Counted from the first letter of the stretch, positions 22,389-35,310 are shown. The stretch: 60,338 bases of DNA from Neobacillus driksii (GCF_013409995.1 NZ_JACCBX010000006.1:1-60338); one strand, 5' to 3'. The notes: generated from the sequence alone by a model not told the origin. Made by a program: numbers and translations.

Positions 22389-24131
22389 ATGACAGAAAGT
22401 AGATTAATAAAAAATGACGATAGTAATGATGTTTTCAAGGCACCAAAAGATCCAGAGGCAAAACGGGGCAGCTTTTTCGTTATATATGAGAAAGTGATTG
22501 AGGCAACTCCCCGTAAAGAAGGTAAGCCTTCACAGGAAATTTATTTAGGTGAAGAACGATTAAAAAGTAATGCAAGACTTGTAGGTGGCGTGAGTGATGA
22601 GGAAATTTTAACTCTCCTTGATGATTGTCAGGGATTTCATAAGCTGGTTCACAGTATCGGTGTAGTAATAAAAACAGGAAATGGAAATACAGGAAAAGTC
22701 GATTTTGTATTACATCATTATGGAAAGCAAAAAAAATATGAAACTGGAACACTACTAAGAATAGCATGTCCAACAGATGGAACAGAAATGATAGTAAAAC
22801 TTGGGGATTTCCAATGGTCCAAGGATGATGATGTTCCAGGTAAATTTGCCTTTGAATTTGACCATCCGGGTGAACTAGCTACAGTAAGTGTCAAATTTTA
22901 TCTGAATGATGCTTATAAGGTGCCTGAGATATCGCCGGAACAGCCGGTCGCATTCAGTTCTGAAGGTTACCAAGCTATGATTAGAAAATCCCTTTTAAGT
23001 AAAGGAAACAATCAAAGATTAAAAGCAGCCATTGAAAAAGCAGAAAGAGGCGAGGATATTACCATCGCCTACATAGGGGGCTCCATTACTCAGGGTGCTG
23101 GAGCAAAACCAATCCATACTCATAGTTATGCCTATCAATCTTATTTGAAATTCAGAGAAATGTTCGGGAAAGATAATGGGAAGAATGTTCATTTCGTCAA
23201 GGCCGGAGTGGGAGGTACACCATCAGAGCTCGGCATGATTCGCTATGAACGCGATATTTTAAGAGATGGAAAAGTAGAGCCAGATGTCGTGATTGTTGAG
23301 TTTGCCGTAAATGATGCAGGAGACGAAACAAACGGAATTTGTTATGAGAGCTTATGTTTAAAAATACTAGCTTCGAAAAACAAACCCGCTGTTATTTTAT
23401 TATTCAGCGTGTTTGAAAATGACTGGAATCTGCAAGATAGGCTATCTCCCGTAGGAAGGCATTATGATCTTCCAATGGTAAGTGTAAAGGATGCAGTGGT
23501 AGAGCAGTTTAGGCTTACAAAGGACGCGGGAAACATCATAACTAAGAGGCAATTTTTCTATGACATCTATCATCCAACAAATGACGGTCATACGGTAATG
23601 GCGGATTGCCTTACATATCTATTTTCAGAAACAAAGAAATCCATTAGCGATCAAGAGGATATTCAGATAGATAAATCGCCGGTTATCGGTAATTGTTTTA
23701 AGGATGTTCAGTTACTTGATAGGAAAGATAACCGAATAGATGCAAAGATAAATATGGGCGGTTTTTTGGAAACAGATGACGAATTGCAGATGGTAGAGAT
23801 AGATGCGAACCCTTTTGGCACTCCGCAATTTCCAAACAACTGGATGCATACAACTTCATCGGGAAATGAAAGTTTCAAAATGAAGATCAACAGCAGAAGT
23901 CTCATTCTTGTTTTTAAGGATTCAGGAAATAGTGAGTTTGGAATAGCGGATATATTTGTGGATGGTCAACAGATAATAACGGCCGACCCTCATGAAGTTA
24001 ACTGGACTCATTGCAATGCTGTAATTTTGTATCAAGAGAATGCCTGCCGGGAACACCAGGTAGAAATTAAAATGGCTTCCAATCATGAAGACAAATGTTT
24101 TACCATTTTGGGATTCGGATATACCTTATAA
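22389..24131 (+). CDS. SGNH/GDSL-family carbohydrate esterase
   Basis: A 580-residue protein. An N-terminal beta-sandwich-like region (about 1-190) precedes an SGNH hydrolase domain: block I Ser232 in 'YIGGSITQGAG', block II Gly in 'KAGVGGTPSE', block III Asn309 in 'FAVNDA' and block V Asp392-x-x-His395 in 'YDIYHPTNDGH'. A C-terminal beta domain (about 430-580) follows. No signal peptide. Domain order resembles multi-domain acetylxylan esterases; xylan-derived substrates are inferred from neighbours. AGGAGAGATAGGTAACG precedes the ATG. Confidence 0.8.
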   Translation: MTESRLIKNDDSNDVFKAPKDPEAKRGSFFVIYEKVIEATPRKEGKPSQEIYLGEERLKSNARLVGGVSDEEILTLLDDCQGFHKLVHSIGVVIKTGNGNTGKVDFVLHHYGKQKKYETGTLLRIACPTDGTEMIVKLGDFQWSKDDDVPGKFAFEFDHPGELATVSVKFYLNDAYKVPEISPEQPVAFSSEGYQAMIRKSLLSKGNNQRLKAAIEKAERGEDITIAYIGGSITQGAGAKPIHTHSYAYQSYLKFREMFGKDNGKNVHFVKAGVGGTPSELGMIRYERDILRDGKVEPDVVIVEFAVNDAGDETNGICYESLCLKILASKNKPAVILLFSVFENDWNLQDRLSPVGRHYDLPMVSVKDAVVEQFRLTKDAGNIITKRQFFYDIYHPTNDGHTVMADCLTYLFSETKKSISDQEDIQIDKSPVIGNCFKDVQLLDRKDNRIDAKINMGGFLETDDELQMVEIDANPFGTPQFPNNWMHTTSSGNESFKMKINSRSLILVFKDSGNSEFGIADIFVDGQQIITADPHEVNWTHCNAVILYQENACREHQVEIKMASNHEDKCFTILGFGYTL

Positions 24132-24174
24132 CTACGGAGACTTATTATGTAGGGAAACAGTAAGCAGAGAATCT

Positions 24175-24223
24175 GGGGACGGTTCATGGTTCCATAGTAG
24201 TACTGCCAACAGGAACCGTCCCC
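24175..24223. repeat. GGGGACGGTTC inverted repeat (REP-like), possible terminator
   Basis: GGGGACGGTTC and GAACCGTCCCC form an 11-bp perfect stem around 27 bases. The same core recurs at 57384-57424. It lies between two convergent genes and may terminate both. Confidence 0.6.
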
Positions 24224-24244
24224 ACTGGTATATAAGTAATCTAT

Positions 24245-25114
24245 CTACCCATTAACGACTTGTCCACCATTAATATGCAGAATTTGTCCAGAAACATAGG
24301 ATGAATCTGAATGTGATGCGAGGTAGACAAATGCGGGAGCAACCTCCTCCGGCTGTCCTGGTCGCTTCATCGGTGTATCCTGACCATGTTTACTTACTTT
24401 TTCCGCAGTAAAAGTAGAAGGAATAAGTGGTGTCCAGATAGGTCCGGGAGCTACTCCGTTTACCCTGATTCCTTTCTCGGCCAGCTGAAGGGCAAGTGAC
24501 CTTGTAAAGGATGTAATCGCACCTTTTGTAGAAGAATAATCAAGCAGCTTAGGATGCCCTTTATAGGCAGTGATGGATGTTGTATTAATAATGGCACTCC
24601 CTTTCTTTAGGTGAGGTAGTGCGGATTTTGTTAAATGGAACATTGCAAAAACGTTTGTTCGGAATGTTTTTTCCAGTTGTTCTGAATCAATGTTCATTAT
24701 ACTTTCCTGGGGATGCTGTTCAGCGGCATTGTTCACAAGGATATCAAGACCGCCGAGCTCATCTATTGTTTGCTCTACAGCTTTTTTACAGAAAGGTTCA
24801 TCGCCGATATCTCCAGCGATTAATAGGCATCTGCCACCATGCTCCTCAACCAGCTGTTTCGTTTCTTCAGCATCATTGCTTTCATTTAAATAAATAATCG
24901 CAACATTTGCTCCTTCCTTCGCAAAAGCGATTGCTACTGAACGTCCTATTCCACTGTCTCCTCCGGTAATGATTGCATTCTTTCCTTGCAGCTTGTTACT
25001 TCCTTTATAGGTCGGATTTTCACTTTCTGGAAGTGGCCTCATATCCTTCTCCATTCCAGGCTGCTGGTTTTGTTCTTGTGCAGGTAATTTGCTTGGGTAC
25101 TGTTCATTGTTCAT
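24245..25114 (-). CDS. SDR-family oxidoreductase (glucose 1-dehydrogenase/YhdF-like)
   Basis: A 289-residue short-chain dehydrogenase. An N-terminal Gln/Pro-rich extension of about 40 residues, as in stress-induced YhdF-type SDRs, precedes the cofactor motif 'TGGDSGIGR' (50-58). 'NNAAEQ' (128-133) and catalytic Ser180, Tyr193, Lys197 ('LDYSSTKGA') are present. It reduces or oxidises a small carbonyl/alcohol with NAD(P)H; the substrate is unknown. GGAGGTAATATCAAA precedes the ATG. Confidence 0.88.
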   Translation of the reverse strand: MNNEQYPSKLPAQEQNQQPGMEKDMRPLPESENPTYKGSNKLQGKNAIITGGDSGIGRSVAIAFAKEGANVAIIYLNESNDAEETKQLVEEHGGRCLLIAGDIGDEPFCKKAVEQTIDELGGLDILVNNAAEQHPQESIMNIDSEQLEKTFRTNVFAMFHLTKSALPHLKKGSAIINTTSITAYKGHPKLLDYSSTKGAITSFTRSLALQLAEKGIRVNGVAPGPIWTPLIPSTFTAEKVSKHGQDTPMKRPGQPEEVAPAFVYLASHSDSSYVSGQILHINGGQVVNG

Positions 25115-25384
25115 TTTGATATTACCTCCTAAATTTGGGATGTTAATTCAGTACCCTTTAGATAAGGAGAATAAACCAAATTCCCCTTATTGATTATCTT
25201 CCAATCTTTTAAAACCTGAAAAAAATGTAGAAATTTAAATTAAAATGGAAAACGAAAAATGTTAAAGAGTTCGAGGAAACGGGAATGATTAAAATCAAAT
25301 ACATCTCAGCGGAACTATTGTTGCAAATTAAGTGGTTATTAACTATATGCAAAACCGAACAATACTCTAATGGGGGAATGAATA

Positions 25385-25492
25385 ATGAAAATCTTTAAAC
25401 CGGAATGGCTTTCATTAAGCAAAGAAATAAAACTGAAGCTAATTCGTTTAGCGATATTGGAGAACCAGAACAGATACTTATCACGTTCATAA
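25385..25492 (+). CDS. possible 35-residue peptide
   Basis: ATG at 25385 sits six bases after GGGGGAA. The product is a short basic amphipathic peptide ('MKIFKPEWLSLSKEIKLKL' and 'ENQNRYLSRS'). No homology recognised. The strong ribosome binding site is the main support; it could equally be chance or the head of a lost gene. Confidence 0.35.
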   Translation: MKIFKPEWLSLSKEIKLKLIRLAILENQNRYLSRS

Positions 25493-25617
25493 GCAAAATG
25501 AAAATAGTGCACACTTTCACACCAGTCTAAAGGGGTAATGATGGAGCTGAATAAGACGACATAAATAAGATGATTCCAACATATTTATCAGCAATGAGAG
25601 GTTAAAGAGGTGAAAAC

Positions 25618-25806
25618 ATGTTACAAAATGTTGGCAGAAGATTCATCTGGTATCTAATCAGAAGTACCATCTTTGCAACCTTTATCGGATATGCCCTGTA
25701 TAAGGCCGGCCTCATATCATTTCCAGGTAATCCAAAATCACAAAGAGAACTGAATAGTAAAGATCGTAATCGAAGTAGAAGAATTGGTAAAATTCGTGTT
25801 TCTTAG
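25618..25806 (+). CDS. small membrane-associated protein, 62 residues
   Basis: One hydrophobic segment ('FIWYLIRSTIFATFIGYALY') preceded by Arg-Arg and followed by a Lys/Arg/Ser-rich hydrophilic tail, as in single-pass membrane peptides. AGAGGTGAAAAC precedes the ATG and a strong terminator follows. Function unknown. Confidence 0.6.
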   Translation: MLQNVGRRFIWYLIRSTIFATFIGYALYKAGLISFPGNPKSQRELNSKDRNRSRRIGKIRVS

Positions 25807-25833
25807 AGATTTCTAGATTAAAAATGTATATTC

Positions 25834-25886
25834 AAAAAGCCCAATTTCTTTTTATTAAAAAATGGAGAAATTTGGGCTTTTTTTAT
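25834..25886. terminator. bidirectional intrinsic terminator
   Basis: AAAAAGCCCAATTTCT pairs with AGAAATTTGGGCTTTTT; T-runs occur on both strands. It separates convergent genes. Confidence 0.8.
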
Positions 25887-25899
25887 TGAAATAAATTTT

Positions 25900-26556
25900 T
25901 TACTTGTATGTACTAATAGTATAATTAATTGCTTCCATATACCCCTTATTCGCCGACTGGATCATTAATTCATAAGCCTCTTCAAACCTGTGTTGATTTT
26001 CAAATAATAAGGCAAGATGGAACATTGAAGGGGGATAATCCTGGTTGACTGCAATTTTATAGTAGCCTTCGGCTTTTTTAGGATCTGATGAAATATCACA
26101 GCATCCGAAGTGATATATCCTGCCTATTGTATCTAATGCTTTGTTTTCATTTTGATTTGCAGCACTACTAAGGGAGAGAAGAGCTTGATTTATATCCATC
26201 GCAACCCCAATACCCTTAAGATACATAAGCCCTTGGTAATAGAGAGCATCCGCATGTCCCTGTGCTGCAGCAACAGAAAAGTAATTGAAAGCTTTAATGT
26301 AGTTCTTGGAGATTTTTAACTGTTCACTCCCATAATAGCAGTGGTATCCCATTTCGTACTCCGCACTAGGAAATCCTTTTCCTAGAGATTTAGTAAAAAA
26401 CTCTAATGATTCCAAAAAGCGTTCAGCTCTAAAGAATCTTTTATATTCACTAAACAGAAACTGAGGATTATCTTTCAAATCATTATCCTTATTAAAAAGA
26501 CTACTATTTATATCTAGCATTCTATTTACATTAAATTCTGATTCACCAACTTTCAA
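25900..26556 (-). CDS. Sel1-like (TPR-like) repeat protein
   Basis: A 218-residue helical-repeat protein. Sel1-type units are visible as 'AFNYFSVAAAQGHADALYYQGLMY' (in part), 'ALLSLSSAANQNENKALDTI' and 'YYKIAVNQDYPPSMFHLALL', each with the A-x-x-G/D-x-x-x-A pattern. No signal peptide. Such proteins mediate protein-protein contacts; partners are unknown. TTG at 26556 follows GGAGGGGAAAAT. Confidence 0.75.
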   Translation of the reverse strand: MKVGESEFNVNRMLDINSSLFNKDNDLKDNPQFLFSEYKRFFRAERFLESLEFFTKSLGKGFPSAEYEMGYHCYYGSEQLKISKNYIKAFNYFSVAAAQGHADALYYQGLMYLKGIGVAMDINQALLSLSSAANQNENKALDTIGRIYHFGCCDISSDPKKAEGYYKIAVNQDYPPSMFHLALLFENQHRFEEAYELMIQSANKGYMEAINYTISTYK

Positions 26557-26772
26557 ATTTTCCCCTCCAAACGTTTGATTATTGAAATTGGATAAATGAG
26601 CTTCCCTTGTATTTTCTATCCATGAATATACAAGGGAAGTCTAAACGTTTATAAAATGCTGAATTAGTCAATTTACCTATTCTTCACAACGGAATAGTTA
26701 GATAAGGAGTTTTTCTCTGTTTTCACGTTGATTTTTTTTTCAGATCCATCAACTAGTAATCTCACTTGCAGT

Positions 26773-27960
26773 TTAAGCATTTTCAATGATCGTAGCTACA
26801 CCTTGACCTCCGCCGACACATAACGTCGCTAAACCAAAGCGGTTTTCTCTTTTTTTCATTTCATGAATTAATGTCACTAAAATCCTTGCGCCGCTCGCAC
26901 CGATCGGGTGACCTAATGCAATTGCCCCGCCATTTACATTTAGCTTTTCTTTATTGAAATGCAGTTCTCTGTCTACTGCGATCGATTGGGCAGCAAATGC
27001 TTCATTTGCTTCAATTAAATCAATGTCTTCTAGTGATAAAAAAGCGGTTTGTAAAGCTTTTTTTACTGCTGGGACGGGACCAATTCCCATAATACTTGGG
27101 TCAACACCTGCTATAGCATTTGCTTTAATCACTACCATAGGTGTAAGTTGTAATTCCTCTGCCTTTTTACGGCTCATCACAACAAAAGCGGCAGCACCAT
27201 CGTTAATTCCTGAAGCATTTCCAGCGGTAACAGTCCCATTCTTATTAAATGAAGGACGAAGTTTTCCTAGACTTTCTGCTGTTGTTCCAAATCTAGGGAA
27301 CTCATCCTGACTGAATAGTGTTACTTGTCCTTTTCGACCAGGTACTTCAACAGGGACAATTTCATCCATAAATCGGTGCGATTCAATTGCTGCTTGAGCC
27401 TTTTGTTGACTCCATACCGCAAACTCATCTTGCTCGTTCCGGGTAATTTCATATTTTTCTGCAAGGTTTTCGGCTGTGATTCCCATATGATAGTTATTCT
27501 CGGCACACCACAATCCGTCTTGGATCATGCTGTCCAACAATTTTTGATCTCCCATCTTAAACCCATTCCGTCCGCCTTTTACCAAATATGGTGCTTGACT
27601 CATATTTTCCATTCCGCCCGCAACGACAATCTCAGCATCTCCCGAAAGAATTGCCTGTGTTGCCAAATGGACGGCTCTCAAGCCTGATCCACAAACCATG
27701 TTAATTGTGATCGCTGGTGTTTCTTGAGGTACACCGGCAGCAAGTGAAGCTTGTCTTGCCGGATTTTGGCCAGATCCTGCTTGTAAAACATTCCCCATAA
27801 TAACTTGATCAACACTATCATGTGTTATCCCAGCTTTTAGAATGGCCTCTTTTATTACTGTCGCCCCAAGCTCCTTTACGGAAACATTTTGTAGACTTCC
27901 TAGAAAACTTCCAATTGGTGTCCTAACAGCACTTACAATTACAACTTCGTTCTTAGTCAT
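26773..27960 (-). CDS. acetyl-CoA acetyltransferase (thiolase)
   Basis: A 395-residue thiolase with all catalytic residues: Cys90 ([11 protein letters not shown]), His351 ([10 protein letters not shown]) and Cys381 (LCVGGGQG). It condenses two acetyl-CoA to acetoacetyl-CoA or splits it. Length and '[13 protein letters not shown]' are typical of the biosynthetic/degradative AtoB-MmgA group. AGGAGAGATTCAA precedes the ATG. Monocistronic here. It could supply or consume the acetoacetyl-CoA made by the leucine operon at 38985-47207, but linkage is only thematic. Confidence 0.93.
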   Translation of the reverse strand: MTKNEVVIVSAVRTPIGSFLGSLQNVSVKELGATVIKEAILKAGITHDSVDQVIMGNVLQAGSGQNPARQASLAAGVPQETPAITINMVCGSGLRAVHLATQAILSGDAEIVVAGGMENMSQAPYLVKGGRNGFKMGDQKLLDSMIQDGLWCAENNYHMGITAENLAEKYEITRNEQDEFAVWSQQKAQAAIESHRFMDEIVPVEVPGRKGQVTLFSQDEFPRFGTTAESLGKLRPSFNKNGTVTAGNASGINDGAAAFVVMSRKKAEELQLTPMVVIKANAIAGVDPSIMGIGPVPAVKKALQTAFLSLEDIDLIEANEAFAAQSIAVDRELHFNKEKLNVNGGAIALGHPIGASGARILVTLIHEMKKRENRFGLATLCVGGGQGVATIIENA

Positions 27961-28484
27961 TTGAATCTCTCCTATAGTGAATTTATTATACTATGTCTGA
28001 TTTCAACCATATGTTACTACATATGATGGGAAGTGAAATCATTAATTCATCGACAAATTTAGATTCTTAGTTAATGCACGAAGTACCCGAATGAAGAGGA
28101 TTTTATTGGCACCAGGAAGGGAAGAGGAGCTAGAAACTGCAACTGGTCAAAGGGAATTAAAGAACGATTTTTAGAATTATAAACTAAGTAACATTTACTC
28201 TATAAAGGCTTAAAATATAGTTGAATGTTAGCAGATTTTGTAGAAAAAAATCTGAGAAAGCTATCTTGTTGAATTATTTATCTGACACTTTTTTTGAGAA
28301 CCTGTTGTTTAACAGTTTGTTAATATAATAATGATATTTTTCTTTTTTTCAAAAAGATTTTGTTAATTTATTTTAATTCCTACTTTACAGGTAGGTATTG
28401 TGGGTTTATAATGAAGTTAATCAAATAAATCGTAAAAGTTGTTGTATTAGGTAAAGACTTTATGAAAATTAAGGAGTGTTTCTG
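27961..28484. other. intergenic region, no gene recognised
   Basis: Promoter of the thiolase lies at its left edge (minus strand). A short protein-like stretch near 28095-28170 ('RILLAPGREEELETATGQ') has no start or site and may be a relic. Nothing else is supported. Confidence 0.3.
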
Positions 28485-28667
28485 ATGAGAAATAATGATG
28501 AAAAAAAACGCCAAAAACTTATCAATAAATTAATTTTTTTAAACGTATATACTAAAGAAGATCAACAGCTTTATAAGTTGCCACTATCAAAATTACAATT
28601 CGAGTTTAGAAGATATAAATTACAAAACCATCCTCATGGTGAGTTTGGGTCTATCCAGTGGGTATAA
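28485..28667 (+). CDS. FbpA-like (Fur-regulated basic protein family) small protein
   Basis: A 60-residue basic protein. 'KKRQKLINKLIFLNVYTKED' followed by 'QQLYKLPLSKLQFEFRRYK' matches the Fur-regulated basic protein A pattern (leading basic helix, L-I-x-x-L-x-x-x-x-V-Y-K, L-x-x-L-P-L-S-x-L). In B. subtilis FbpA works in the iron-sparing response with the small RNA FsrA. ATG at 28485 follows AAGGAGTGTTTCTG. It lies upstream of the haem enzyme KatG, which fits iron and peroxide control, but a clear Fur box is not evident. Confidence 0.65.
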   Translation: MRNNDEKKRQKLINKLIFLNVYTKEDQQLYKLPLSKLQFEFRRYKLQNHPHGEFGSIQWV

Positions 28668-28690
28668 AATAATTATGGTTTCGTATCATT

Positions 28691-28727
28691 AGACTGTAAT
28701 GGTGTCTTTCACCTGCAGTCTTTTTTG
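28691..28727 (+). terminator. intrinsic terminator after the FbpA-like gene
   Basis: AGACTG...CAGTCT with inner GGTG/CACC, then TTTTTT. Confidence 0.8.
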
Positions 28728-28826
28728 TTTGATATAAATGGCATTAAATAATCTCCTAAATGTTACAAATTTGTGATTATGTTGGTTATTTTTTCAATTT
28801 TTAGTAATAGCTTAGTAGAATATAAA

Positions 28827-28841
28827 TATAATAGTTATTAT
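28827..28841 (+). promoter_or_regulatory. katG: katG -10 element overlapping an ATAATA-N2-TATTAT palindrome
   Basis: TATAAT at 28827-28832 overlaps the perfect inverted repeat 28828-28841. The A/T-rich palindrome resembles PerR/Fur-family boxes and would place a repressor on the promoter. The distinction between PerR and Fur cannot be made by eye. Confidence 0.4.
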
Positions 28842-28890
28842 CAGCCAGTTTATTTTTCTACCACTAGAAGAATAATTATTTGTTACATAG

Positions 28891-31125
<2,235 letters not shown>

Positions 31126-31149
31126 CTTAGGACTGCGCAGATAAAGTAT

Positions 31150-31222
31150 GTACCTGGTTCACTACCCGCAATTGTTAATTATTCTCGACAACATGCGGGC
31201 TGTGCCAGGTACTATTTATTTT
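31150..31222 (+). terminator. long imperfect hairpin downstream of katG
   Basis: GTACCTGG/CCAGGTAC form the outer stem and CCCGCA/TGCGGG the inner stem, followed by TATTTATTTTT. It is the likely katG terminator and also resembles a dispersed GTGCCTGG-type repeat. Confidence 0.6.
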
Positions 31223-31420
31223 TCGATAATTATTCATACTCCTGAGACGTTAAGGAATTGGAATCTCGAATTAAAATATTTAAACACTGTTGAACAAGGT
31301 CCGATCTTTGAAAAAATGGCAGTAAAATTAGCAAAGGTATTTTCTTTATTTGAAATGGAGGATCTTTTTCACTTAAAGGGAGCAGAAATTTATGAAGTGT
31401 TAGCCGTGAGTGAACAGTAG
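31223..31420 (+). pseudogene. unrecognised relic reading frame
   Basis: An open frame with protein-like sequence ('LKYLNTVEQGPIFEKMAVKL' and 'SLFEMEDLFHLKGAEIYEVL') ending at TAG 31418-31420. No start has a ribosome binding site, and the only upstream ATGs lie inside the katG hairpin. It resembles the C-terminus of a helical protein whose 5' part is gone. Family not recognised. Confidence 0.3.
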
Positions 31421-31468
31421 GGGATGGTTTATTGTTGTGCTTTTAATCCATCACATGTAGTTCGTTTT

Positions 31469-31497
31469 AGACCAGAGACCACTTGGTCTTTTTTTTG
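31469..31497 (+). terminator. intrinsic terminator
   Basis: AGACCA...TGGTCT followed by an eight-base T-run. Confidence 0.7.
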
Positions 31498-31592
31498 TGC
31501 CCCTAAATTCTAATATAATGGATTGTAATAAATACTAATATGCGATATATTGTTTTAAGAAAATTCTTGCAGCTTGGGTTGAGGTGGATTTA

Positions 31593-32567
31593 GTGAAATC
31601 AATCGTAATAGGGATTTGTGCAGCCTTCTTTTTTGCTTTTACATTTGTTCTTAACGCTTCCATGGAGTTGTCGGGAGGAAGTTGGATTTGGAGTGCCTCG
31701 CTGCGGTATATCTTCATGGTCCCATTTCTAATGGGTATTGTAATCATGAGGAAAAACCTGCGGCCACTATTAAAAGAAATGAGAGAAAATCCTGGAAAAT
31801 GGCTGCTCTGGAGCTTTGTTGGTTTCGGGTTATTTTATGCCCCATTATGTTTTGCCTCTGCATACTCACCGGGCTGGCTGATTGCGGGAACATGGCAAAT
31901 TACGATTATTTCGGGCGCACTGTTGGCTCCGTTATTTTATGAGACAATCCATACAAAGAATGGGCCACTACAGGTACGAGGGAAAGTACCCTTTAGAGGT
32001 CTAATTATGTCAATGATTATTCTGCTAGGTATAGTCCTCATGCAAATGGAACACGCAAAGCAACTTTCTTTTGAGAATGTATTATTAGGAGTGGTCCCTA
32101 TTCTAATCGCCTCATTTGCCTATCCTCTAGGAAATCGCAAAATGATGGATGTATGTGAAGGGCGTTTAGATGCTTATCAACGGGTGTTAGGAATGACTTT
32201 AGCAAGCCTTCCATTCTGGTTATTACTTTCTTTCTATGGCTTGTTTACGGTTGGTTTACCTAGTGGTGGGCAAAGTTTTCAATCCTTATTGGTGGCACTT
32301 TCTTCAGGCATTATTGCTACTGTCTTATTTTTTATGGCTACAGATATGGTAAGAGGGAATATGCAAAAGTTAGCAGCTGTTGAAGCAACGCAATCAATGG
32401 AAGTGGTTTTTGCATTAGTTGGGGAAATACTCTTTTTATCAATACCTCTACCAACTCCATTATCATGGGTAGGTATTTTAATCGTCATCTCTGGTATGAT
32501 TCTGCATAGTTATGTTTCAAATAAAAAAGTGGAAAGTTATTTAAATCAGTCAGTAAACATAAATTAA
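31593..32567 (+). CDS. EmrE-type (multidrug resistance efflux) DMT-superfamily transporter
   Basis: A 324-residue integral membrane protein with about ten hydrophobic segments, of the long 'multidrug resistance efflux transporter' branch of the drug/metabolite superfamily. Landmarks are 'SGGSWIWSASLRYIFMVPFL', 'PGWLIAGTWQITIISG', 'ASFAYPLGNRKMM' and 'AVEATQSMEVVFALVGEILF'. Substrate unknown. GTG at 31593 follows GAGGTGG; the frame opens nine bases earlier but inside that site. Monocistronic. Confidence 0.85.
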   Translation: MKSIVIGICAAFFFAFTFVLNASMELSGGSWIWSASLRYIFMVPFLMGIVIMRKNLRPLLKEMRENPGKWLLWSFVGFGLFYAPLCFASAYSPGWLIAGTWQITIISGALLAPLFYETIHTKNGPLQVRGKVPFRGLIMSMIILLGIVLMQMEHAKQLSFENVLLGVVPILIASFAYPLGNRKMMDVCEGRLDAYQRVLGMTLASLPFWLLLSFYGLFTVGLPSGGQSFQSLLVALSSGIIATVLFFMATDMVRGNMQKLAAVEATQSMEVVFALVGEILFLSIPLPTPLSWVGILIVISGMILHSYVSNKKVESYLNQSVNIN

Positions 32568-32622
32568 AGTATAGTAAAAGGTTCCGTTTTCGGTTGCTGT
32601 CTTATTAAAAGACACAAGAATT

Positions 32623-32650
32623 GACGTATGAATTGGCATACGTCTTTTTT
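32623..32650 (+). terminator. intrinsic terminator after the DMT transporter
   Basis: GACGTATG/CATACGTC with a six-base loop, then TTTTTT. Confidence 0.8.
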
Positions 32651-32690
32651 ATGTTGAGGGATCACGTTAAGCTGCCGAGCAGAGCTGGTA

Positions 32691-32878
32691 AATAGACGGA
32701 AGAATTCCGCTTAAAAAGTAAATACTTTTAAAAACAGCTTAATAGACGGAGAGATTCCGTCTATTGACTTGAAAACCGTGAAAAGGGGGGATTTTACTTT
32801 GATTAAGCGGAAAACCTCCGCTTATTAACCCCGAATCGAGCTCCATTCTGAATTTAACCGGAAAATCTCCGCCTATTA
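32691..32878. repeat. array of four palindromic units, spacing 50-61 bp
   Basis: Units of the form AATAGACGGA-N5-TCCGTCTATT occur at 32691, 32741 (perfect), 32802 and 32855; the last two carry variant arms (TTAAGCGGA/TCCGCTTATT and AACCGGA/TCCGCCTATT). The arms change together, so pairing is preserved. The array lies between two independent genes and is non-coding. Confidence 0.65.
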
Positions 32879-33034
32879 TACACTTTTGCTGGTTGTAAAT
32901 CCGCACTTACAAGCAACAACCTCGGGTTTGAGTATTTTACAACTTTATCATAAATAAGGAAAAACAGCGCAAGTTAAAAAGTGGGTAATTGTGGTTTATT
33001 TAAACTTCCCGAAAAGGATACTTTACTACAGTAA

Positions 33035-34498
<1,464 letters not shown>

Positions 34499-34520
34499 GA
34501 ATATAGGAGTTGTTATAACA

Positions 34521-34562
34521 GGCAAAACCGTTTACTTATAATGTGACGGTTTTGCCTTTTTA
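34521..34562 (+). terminator. intrinsic terminator after the GH1 gene
   Basis: GGCAAAACCGT/ACGGTTTTGCC, 11 bp, then TTTTT. Confidence 0.85.
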
Positions 34563-34574
34563 AGAATAAACCAT

Positions 34575-34784
34575 CTATTCTAGTAGGTGTAATCCATGCT
34601 CTTGGATCCTATTGATAATTTTCTCCTGAGCAACCTGATTTTCATTGTAAGTTATTTTCACCTCACCATCCTCTGTATCAACCAAGGCTCTTTCGACTCC
34701 ATCCATTTGCATAAGGACCGTTTCTAATGTTTGAATGGGTAGCATACTTGTTGCTTCTTTAATAAAAAGAGTCATATCTGCCAC
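34575..34784 (-). CDS. HMA-like ferredoxin-fold protein lacking CxxC
   Basis: A 69-residue protein with the beta-alpha-beta-beta-alpha-beta pattern of heavy-metal-associated domains ('LETVLMQMDGVERALVDTED', then 'VKITYNENQVAQEKIINRI'). The metal-binding CxxC is replaced ('ATSMLPIQTLETVL'), so it should not carry copper as CopZ does. GTG at 34784 with GGAAGGAAG upstream. Role unknown; perhaps a protein-interaction module. Confidence 0.65.
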   Translation of the reverse strand: MADMTLFIKEATSMLPIQTLETVLMQMDGVERALVDTEDGEVKITYNENQVAQEKIINRIQEHGLHLLE

Positions 34785-34959
34785 TTAAGATCTTCCTTCC
34801 TGTATTGATTTTTTTCAACCTTAGTATCATTCCCTATTACTATTCACTTGCATACGAGAGAGTTTTAATTCAAATTAAAAGGGGACGTTTCGCTTGAATG
34901 TTCTTAATTAAGAACATATAATAATAATGAATTGTTAAATAATGGAGGTGATTGTATTC

Positions 34960-35301
34960 ATGAAACGGCAGGAAGTTGTTATTTTTGCTCGTACATATGA
35001 TTCCAAGAATGATGAGGGAAAAGTTGTTCAAGTTGGAGAAATTCATATTCTATGTAAAAAACAAGCTCTGTCTAACGAAGATGGTGTTTCCAACGGTCAC
35101 AAAATCGCACAAATTGAAGTTCCTTTTGACCTTGCTCAAAAGATTATTGGGCAAGTACCAGCAGTCTGTGAAATCGAATATGAGATTACTGTTGTAAATA
35201 GTGGGCTCATACTTCTCCCAAGAAATGTTCAAGTGATTAAAGAGATAGAAAGTTTAAATATATTAGAGGAAACGGATTATATTAGCACATTTGGAAGGTA
35301 A
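34960..35301 (+). CDS. hypothetical 113-residue protein
   Basis: ATG at 34960 is chosen because GGAGGTG lies just upstream; the in-frame ATG at 34942 lies before that site. The product is a mixed alpha/beta soluble protein ('VQVGEIHILCKKQALSNEDG', 'KIAQIEVPFDLAQKII'), with no membrane segment or recognised motif. It stands alone, convergent with the M14 peptidase gene. Confidence 0.6.
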   Translation: MKRQEVVIFARTYDSKNDEGKVVQVGEIHILCKKQALSNEDGVSNGHKIAQIEVPFDLAQKIIGQVPAVCEIEYEITVVNSGLILLPRNVQVIKEIESLNILEETDYISTFGR

Positions 35302-35310
35302 TGTAAGGGA

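Noticed and set aside
31148..31222. Coding start of a 90-residue protein after katG
   Set aside because: The first 25 codons are the arms of the katG terminator hairpin, so they are unlikely to be coding; only the distal part was kept as a relic.
34575..34784. CopZ copper chaperone
   Set aside because: The metal-binding CxxC is missing.
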